Positions 58,480 to 64,000 of a stretch of 64,000 bases of DNA are shown piece by piece. The notes beneath the pieces were generated by a model. The model had not been told where the DNA came from. It saw nothing but the letters and a program-made list of their open reading frames with translations, and searched no databases. This DNA comes from Euphorbia lathyris (lineage: Eukaryota; Streptophyta; Magnoliopsida; Malpighiales; Euphorbiaceae). The stretch is from NCBI RefSeq assembly GCF_963576675.1, contig NC_088911.1, positions 75,731,256 through 75,795,255 on the forward strand, read 5' to 3'. Each line of letters starts with the position of its first letter. Within the stretch, counting starts at the first letter, position 1. A program made the position numbers and the translations under genes.

Positions 58480-58484
58480 AGTAT

Positions 58485-58965
58485 GACCTTTAATCTATTT
58501 GCAAGTACCTTAGCGATAATCTCGTAGAGCACATTGCACCACGAAATAGGTCTCAGGTCCTTCATACGGTTTGGTCTTTCACACTTAGGGATTATCACAA
58601 TAATTGTGTAATTCAAATTTGTAGGGAATTCACATCGACTCAACCATCCCACACAGGCTTTAAACACGTCAATACAAATATGTTCCCAAAATGCTGAAAA
58701 AACCCCAGGTTTAACCCATCAGGTCTCGAAGATTTACCAGGGTGCATTTGAAATACAACTTCTCTAAACTCCTCATAACAAAATGGAGCAATCAAACTAT
58801 TATTCATCACACCAGTGACTATACAAAGCACAACATCCACCAGCTCAAAATTGGTATTAAGAGAATGAGCAAAAAGAGTTTTAAAATAGTTGAGAATGTG
58901 ATTAGTTAGCTCAATTGGGTCCTCTACCATCCGCCCATTGTTATCATCGTAATTTATAGCATTTT
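58485..58965 (-). pseudogene. LINE RT N-terminal part, beyond the Sirevirus
   Basis: From 58,965 leftwards: DDNNGRMVEDPIEL and FKTLFAHS (the linker before RT), then FREVVFQMHPGKSSRPDGLN (FKAPGPDG-type RT block). After a frame change come FPTNLNYTIIVIIPKCERP, DLRPISWCNVLYEIIAKVLANRLK (RT block 2). The domain continues at 48,967 after the inserted element. Beyond 58,965 LINE similarity ends. Confidence 0.85.
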
Positions 58966-59018
58966 TAGTATTTAATTACTAGTTATTTTGTACCATTTAA
59001 ATAAAATTTAGAGAAAAG

Positions 59019-60848
59019 TGTTGGAAAAATAGGCTAACGTATAGCAGCGGAAATATAAAAATTTTAACCTATTTCCATAAACCACAAGATCCGTTAATCG
59101 TTATTTCATATAAAGAGGGATAAAAGAAATACCTTTCTGAAGTTCTATCTACCGTTGCAAACGAAGTGCCCACAACTCTTACTTCGAGTTCCCGAGCACA
59201 GAACAAAACAAATATAAGATCAAGTTAGAATCAACCGTTGAATAGCAACCAAAATAGATTGCCTCTAATTAATCAACACAAGATCAAGGATAAAGAGAGA
59301 AAGATGAAAATCAATTGAACGGAAGGAAGCGGTGAAATCTCATCCTCGGCTAAGGGGGGGTCGAATTCTCTCTCTTGGAATTCAATAGTGGATTTCAAAA
59401 AATCCCTAGTAGGGGGGAGGGGTATTTATAATCTCTTGTATCTAAACCCTAGTTAGATAGAATTAGGTTTCTTGAATAAGAATTCAATTCGGAATAGAAT
59501 TCTTAAATATTATCTATTAATATATCTAAATATAAAAGATAATAATCAATAACCTTATTGGATAATAATAGGAGTAATATAATCTAATTAAAACTCCTAA
59601 CTTATTTATCCTTTAATTAATTTAATTCATAATCCTAATCTAATTAGGATTAATAAAATCAAATTAATTATTTATGTATTTACATACATAAATCGCCCCC
59701 CTTCTATTACTGGGCCTTATTGGGCTCAGTTGGGCTTCCGTCAATTAATTAACATCTGTCTCTCTTTTGGGTTCCAAGTCTTATGTGTGACCCATTAGGT
59801 TCTTATTGCTTCTAGCCGTATACAACTTATTAAAATTAATTTTCAAAGAATTATATTTTAATCTTTGCATAACGGAATGATGTACAGAGTATGTGATTAA
59901 CAAGTCCGTAATCATTCCCCTAGAGCTATAAGAAGACAGGTTGATTCTGTCGTTGACCTTTTAGTATTAGTTACGGTATAATTCGATCCTTTATCAACTA
60001 CGTCCTTGAACTGAATCTTATGACTATGGGTAATGTCAAGTCACATATAGCGAGACGTTCGTTTTACTTGTTCTTGGCCGAGTCAACTCCAATTAGATAG
60101 GTTAAGAGAAATCTGTATTTCAATCTTAAGCTATCACCTTGCAAGGATTTAGAGTCAAGACTTCCACAAGCGATCCATGGACATATCTCCCATTTATCGG
60201 GAGTGATAAATGCTCAATCCAATATATAATGATCCTGCAATCACTTCATGTGATACCCAACCTCTGCTGTTCACACCCCAGAGTCATCTCTGTTAAGGAT
60301 CGTGTTACAATAGGATCAAAGCGTCACATTCCGTAATCCAGAATACCAATTAACATTCCTTTGAGTCTGAGGATTATTTATACCTATTAATACCAATGAG
60401 ATGAACAGGTGACAAGGATGAATCTACCCATCCTGTTATCTCAAGTCGGGTCCCCAATCCTAATGAACTACTTTTCATCGGATCCATGTAACTGTCCAGA
60501 TATCTATATATATGAAGCTTGTGAGATCAGCTTTCTGTCGGACAGAAGACATTGTTACATGCAAGTCTCAGCAGTGATATGTCAATCCTAAACATATTAC
60601 TTGACTTGGGGTGGTTTTAAGTTTATTATAAAGTTTTGTCTCACTTCATGCTTGTATGAACACTTTATAATCACTTTAAAACAAACTTACGGATTTCCTT
60701 TTATTAGACTTTATTTAGTTCTTAAAAGGGATTGCCTTCATATAGTTATAAAACATATATCTCATTAAAACAAATGATATAAAGAACACTTCATTTACAT
60801 TAAGTTTGTATCCTAGAACAATTGTCTATAGGACACTAAACCCCAACA
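59019..60848 (-). repeat. 3' LTR of the Angela element
   Basis: 1,830 bp; on the minus strand it starts TGTTGGGGTTTAG and ends TTTTTCCAACA, so the ends are TGTTGG/CCAACA inverted repeats. It matches the diverged LTR at 876-2,600 in inverse orientation, and its 59,340-59,640 part matches 63,718-64,000. The length is typical of Angela LTRs. Confidence 0.92.
59421..59432 (-). promoter_or_regulatory. TATA box of the Angela LTR promoter
   Basis: The minus strand reads TTATAAATACCCC. The same box is present in the partial LTR near 63,806-63,816. It would drive minus-strand transcription. Confidence 0.65.
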
Positions 60849-60860
60849 TACTCCCACTTG
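60849..60860 (-). other. Polypurine tract of the Angela element
   Basis: The minus strand reads CAAGTGGGAGTA just before the 3' LTR start. Confidence 0.7.
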
Positions 60861-60862
60861 GA

Positions 60863-62146
60863 CTAAAGCCAATTGTTTCTATAACTTATCCTAGTAGAAG
60901 TTAGATGACGATCATGTACTTTCTGGGTTAAGGGCTTTGTCAACGGATCTGCAACGTTGTTCTCTGTAGGTACTCTTTCTATTCTCACATCTCCTCTTGC
61001 CACAATTTCTCTTATAATGTGGTATCGCTTAAGGTAATGCTTGGACGCATTATGAGACCGTGGTTCCTTTGCTTGCACAATGGCTCCATTGTTATCACAA
61101 TACAGTGTAATGGGATTTACAATGTCAGGCACCACACCAAGTTCAGTAATGAACTTCCTAATCCAAACTGCTTCCTTTGCTGCTTCCGCAGCAGCGATAT
61201 ACTCTGACTCGGTCGTAGAGAAAGCTACGCTTCCTTGCTTGGAACTCTTCCAGGTGACCGCGCCCCCATTCAAGATAAACAGGTATCCTGATTGGGATTT
61301 AAAATCGTTCTCATCTGTGAGATGACTTGCGTCTGAAAATCCTTCTATTTTCAGATCTCCTTCTCCGTACACTAGAAACATGTCTTTAGTTCTTCTCAAG
61401 TACTTAAGAATGTTTTTGACGGCAATCCAGTGCTCGTGTCCCGGATTTCCTTGGTAATGACTCGTTATAGATAACGCGAACGCTATGTCAGGTCTAGTGC
61501 ATAGCATAGCATACATAATCGAACCGATTGCGCTGGCGTACGGGACTACAGCCATGCGCTTCTTATCATCATCGGTTTTAGGACATTGATGATTGTTTAA
61601 CTTTACTCCATGTAGCATGGGTAAGTTACCTCGTTTCGATTCAAGCATGCTAAACCGCTTTAGCACCTTTTCGATGTATGTAGCCTGTGAAAGACCGAGC
61701 AGTCTTCTTGATCTATCTCTGTAGATCTTTATACCAAGTATATAAGCTGCTTCACCAAGGTCTTTCATTGAGAAGTCACCAGATAACCATACTTTTACCG
61801 ACTGTAGCAGAGCTATGTCATTTCCCATTAGTAATATATCGTCCACATATAATATTAGAAATGCTACAGAGCTCCCACTTCCTTTCTTGTAAATGCAAGC
61901 TTCTTCGCAATTTTGTTCGAAACCAAATTGTTTTATGGTTTCGTCAAAACGCTTGTTCCAGCTTCTAGATGCTTGCTTGAGTCCATAAATGGATCTCTGA
62001 AGTTTGCAAACCTTGTTTGCATCCTTTGATATGAAACCTTCAGGTTTCATCATATATACATCCTCAAGCAGGTTTCCGTTTAGGAAAGCTGTTTTCACAT
62101 CCATTTGCCAAATCTCGTAATCGTAGTGAGCGACAATAGCAAGCAT
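60863..62146 (-). CDS. Angela pol: RT and RNase H
   Basis: 427 codons. RT: MDVKTAFLNGNLLEDVYM, KLQRSIYGLKQASRSWN, the catalytic LILYVDDILLMGND, then LGEAAYILGIKIYRDRS and YASAIGSIMYAMLCTRPDI. RNase H: GFSDASHLTDEN (first Asp), AFSTTESEYIAA (Glu), LYCDNNGAIVQAKEP (Asp) and the terminal ENNVADPLTKPL. It ends close to the polypurine tract, as copia pol usually does. The frame is cut at its 5' side by a TGA (62,147-62,149), where related elements have Arg. Catalytic residues are intact. Confidence 0.92.
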   Translation of the reverse strand: MLAIVAHYDYEIWQMDVKTAFLNGNLLEDVYMMKPEGFISKDANKVCKLQRSIYGLKQASRSWNKRFDETIKQFGFEQNCEEACIYKKGSGSSVAFLILYVDDILLMGNDIALLQSVKVWLSGDFSMKDLGEAAYILGIKIYRDRSRRLLGLSQATYIEKVLKRFSMLESKRGNLPMLHGVKLNNHQCPKTDDDKKRMAVVPYASAIGSIMYAMLCTRPDIAFALSITSHYQGNPGHEHWIAVKNILKYLRRTKDMFLVYGEGDLKIEGFSDASHLTDENDFKSQSGYLFILNGGAVTWKSSKQGSVAFSTTESEYIAAAEAAKEAVWIRKFITELGVVPDIVNPITLYCDNNGAIVQAKEPRSHNASKHYLKRYHIIREIVARGDVRIERVPTENNVADPLTKPLTQKVHDRHLTSTRISYRNNWL

Positions 62147-62149
62147 TAT

Positions 62150-62626
62150 TCAGATTGATTTGGACATAGCCAAAGGAGAGAAAGTTTCGTCATAATCAAT
62201 TCCTTGCTTCTGACGATATCCTTTCGCTACTAATCTAGCTTTGTAAGTGCTAACCTTTCCATCCATGTCTGTCTTCTTTTTGAAGATCCATCTGCACCCA
62301 ATGGGTTTTATCCCTTCGGGTGGATCAACCAAAGTCCACACTTGGTTGGTGTACATGGAATCCATTTCAGAATCCATGGCCTCGAGCCACGCTTTAGAAT
62401 CTGGACTAGTAAGAGCCTCTTTGTAGTTTTTGGGTTCGTCGTCTAACACGGGAACCTCATCATCATCTCCCACTAGAAAACCATATCTAATAGGGAGTTC
62501 ACGAACTCTTTGTGATCTACGAAGGGGTGGCACTTGAGTCTCATCTAATGGGACTGCATCGGGTTCCTTAATCGCTTCTGTTGTTTCAGTTGGTGTTTTT
62601 TTGTTCATGAACTTCATCAAGTTCAA
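62150..62626 (-). CDS. Angela pol: linker and RT N-terminus
   Basis: 158 codons in frame with the downstream RT. They cover the post-integrase linker (PLRRSQRVRELPIRYG) and the RT start: YKEALTSPDSKAWLEAMDSEMDSM, GCRWIFKKKTDMDGKV, YKARLVAKGYRQKQGIDYDETFSP. The frame ends at TGA (62,147-62,149). A frameshift in the A run near 62,597-62,604 separates it from the preceding frame. The first ATG is not the original start. Confidence 0.88.
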   Translation of the reverse strand: MNLMKFMNKKTPTETTEAIKEPDAVPLDETQVPPLRRSQRVRELPIRYGFLVGDDDEVPVLDDEPKNYKEALTSPDSKAWLEAMDSEMDSMYTNQVWTLVDPPEGIKPIGCRWIFKKKTDMDGKVSTYKARLVAKGYRQKQGIDYDETFSPLAMSKSI

Positions 62627-62648
62627 TCATGCTTCCCTTTTCTGTGTC

Positions 62649-62933
62649 TTAGAGAAACTCTTTCTCTAAGAAGGTTGCGTACTTAGATACTATCACTTTC
62701 TGATCATCTGGATGATAGAAGTAATATCCCATAGTTTCCTTAGGGTATCCAATGAAGAAACATTTATCAGATTTAGAATCTAGTTTGTCAGACGCAATGC
62801 GTTTGACAACTGCTGAACAACCCCATACTCTCATGAATGAGAATACGGGTTTCCTACCAACGAACAATTCATATGGTGTGGAACTAGCGGATTTAGTTGG
62901 TACTCGATTTAGGGTGAAGAGGGCGGTTTCCAA
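62649..62933 (-). pseudogene. Angela integrase, C-terminal part
   Basis: 94 codons: ALFTLNRVPTKS, TPYELFVGRKP, the conserved VWGC, SDKCFFIGYPKETMGYYFYHP and ATFLEKEFL, the copia segment after the integrase core. Bounded upstream by a TAG (62,940-62,942; family usually Trp) and downstream by a TAA. Confidence 0.85.
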
Positions 62934-62942
62934 GGCATAGCC

Positions 62943-63704
62943 CTAGAATGTCTTTGGAAGTAATGCTATGCTCATCATGGATCGTACCATATCTAGTAGG
63001 GTACGGTTCCTCCTTTCGGATACACCATTGTGTTGTGGTGTATAGGGAGGTGTCCATTGTGAGCAAATCCCACCTTCAGTTAGATAATTCAGAAAATCAT
63101 CTGAAAGATATTCGCCACCTCGATCGGATCGAAGTGTCTTTATTTTCTTTTCTAGTTGATTTTCCACTTCATACTTGAAGCATTTGAATTTCTCAAAAGC
63201 TTCGGATTTGTGCTTCATCAAGTAGATATAACCATATCGGGTATGGTCGTCTATGAAGCTAATGAAGTATCTGAATCCTCCTCTTGCTTGGACTGACATA
63301 GGACCGCATACATCTGAATGAATGAGTCCTAGAGTGTCTGATTCACGTTCACCTTTATTGCTAAAGGGTGTCTTTGTCATTTTGCCTTTTAAACATGCTT
63401 CGCACGTTTCCAATGATTCAGGATCAATTGAATTTATAAGCCCATCTTGATGTAGCTTAAGCATGCGTCTTTTGTTTATATGGCCTAAACGACAAAGCCA
63501 CAAGTAAGTTGAATTATCTAGCTTATGTCTTTTGGTATCAATTGCGAAAACATAAATTTTGTCATCTAACACATAAATCCCATTTTGTGATATTCCTGAA
63601 AAATAGAAAATCGAATCTCTATAAAAATCGCAACGTTTGTCTTTTATTGAAATATGAAAACCGTCGTCAACAAGACGACTAATAGAAATAATGTTACGAG
63701 ACAT
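62943..63704 (-). pseudogene. Angela GAG-pre-integrase and integrase core
   Basis: 253 codons. It begins MSRNIISISRLV, the end of the protease/pre-integrase region, just after a TAA at 63,705-63,707. The His-His-Cys-Cys zinc site follows (RLGHINKRRMLKLH, CEACLKGK). The catalytic core has IHSDVCGPM (first Asp), TLRSDRGGEYLSDDF (second Asp) and QHNGVSERRNRTLLDM (Glu). The catalytic triad is intact. Upstream only about four more codons remain before the deletion junction to the LTR. Confidence 0.88.
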
Positions 63705-63717
63705 TTATGGAACGTAT

Positions 63718-64000
63718 AATCTCGTCCTCGGCTAAGGGGGGGGGGGGTCGAATTCTCTCTCTTGGAATTCAATAGTGGATTTCGAAAAATCCCTAGTAGG
63801 GGGGTATTTATAATCTCTTGTATCTAAACCCTAATTAGATAGAATTAGGTTTCTTGAATAAGAATTCAATTCGGAATAGAATTCTTAAATATCATCTATT
63901 AATATATCTAAATATAAAAGATAATAATCAATAACCTTATTGGATAATAATAGGAGTAATATAATCTAATTAAAACTCCTAACTTATTTATCCTTTAATT
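63718..64000 (-). repeat. Truncated 5' LTR of the Angela element
   Basis: It matches 59,340-59,640 of the 3' LTR closely (CTCGTCCTCGGCTAAGG, TCGAATTCTCTCTCTTGG, TTTATAATCTC). Differences are a longer G run near 63,735-63,747, a GGGGAG deletion and scattered substitutions. It starts abruptly at the junction with pol. The last about 320 bp of the LTR (equivalent to 59,019-59,340) are missing. Continues beyond the window. Confidence 0.88.

Larger units (their letters stand above)
46486..58965 (-). mobile_element. L1-type LINE, 5'-truncated, split by a Sirevirus
   Basis: Minus-strand LINE pieces run from right to left: the pre-RT linker and RT fingers (58,480-58,965), RT palm and thumb (48,040-48,967), zf-RVT and RNase H (46,514-47,640). 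They end in a short poly(A) (T run at 46,486-46,494). The endonuclease and ORF1 are absent, so the copy is 5'-truncated near 58,965. The copia element at 48,973-58,479 inserted into the RT; skipping it and one duplication copy restores the frame between LANRLKVI and SSIISESQSAF. No target duplication for the LINE itself found. Confidence 0.85.
59019..64000 (-). mobile_element. Angela-type Ty1/copia element, 5' part deleted
   Basis: Minus-strand copia element with a complete 3' LTR (59,019-60,848), RT/RNase H, partial integrase and, from about 63,718, LTR sequence again. The protein is close to the Angela (BARE-1-type) lineage by its motifs. The U5 end of the 5' LTR, the primer site, gag and most of protease are missing: pol joins the LTR near 63,718. 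The pol frame is broken by at least three stops and one frameshift. The element runs out of the window, so its outer target duplication cannot be checked (left flank 59,014-59,018 is AAAAG). Confidence 0.9.

Overview
This window is a plant nuclear chromosome segment, AT-rich and packed with transposable elements. The evidence is plant-specific TE lineages (Angela and Sirevirus Ty1/copia, Tekay/Del Ty3/gypsy chromovirus, CACTA, L1-type LINEs with the DUF4283 ORF1 domain, Mutator-like and hAT MITEs) and one intron-containing plant gene for a CCCH zinc-finger/KH protein. The species cannot be named from sequence alone; a flowering plant, probably a eudicot, is my reading. There are no operons, CRISPR arrays or bacterial features.

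Layout. 1-13,050 is a graveyard of old elements: a gypsy-type LTR remnant (64-875), an Angela-like copia LTR and decayed gag/protease/integrase on + (876-4,640), a second decayed copia internal region on - (about 5,290-6,560), an AGCTCG-rich hAT-type MITE (6,986-7,454), another LTR with a tRNA-Met primer site (8,102-8,545), a 5'-truncated LINE tail with a clean 14-bp target duplication (9,894-10,472), and an unrecognised tract ending in an acidic low-complexity reading frame. 13,058-23,244 is a Mutator-like foldback MITE split by a very young Tekay gypsy element (13,198-22,713) on -, with near-identical 2.29-kb LTRs. 23,372-34,473 is a LINE on +, interrupted by a solo LTR (26,183-27,318) and by a 5.07-kb CACTA transposon (29,152-34,224) that carries a piece of an NPF (nitrate/peptide) transporter gene, a subtilase exon and a transposase-associated domain. 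A second Mutator-like foldback MITE (34,474-36,153), with a hAT-type MITE inside it, sits at the LINE tail.

The one convincing host gene is 36,515-45,059 (+): three coding exons encoding a 337-residue CCCH/KH protein, with a 6.57-kb second intron that holds repeats. After an AT-rich spacer, 46,486-58,965 is a LINE on -, split within its reverse transcriptase by a Sirevirus-type copia element (48,973-58,479). This Sirevirus has lost protease and integrase but keeps a long ORF in the envelope-like position. From 59,019 to the window end lies an Angela copia element on -, with a complete 1.83-kb 3' LTR, a broken pol, and a deletion joining pol directly to the remains of the 5' LTR.

Insertion order can be read from the nesting: LINE before CACTA and before solo LTR; MITE before gypsy; LINE before Sirevirus. 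By LTR comparison the gypsy insertion is younger than the Sirevirus. Apart from the CCCH/KH gene nothing here looks like a working host gene, and most element reading frames carry stops or frameshifts.
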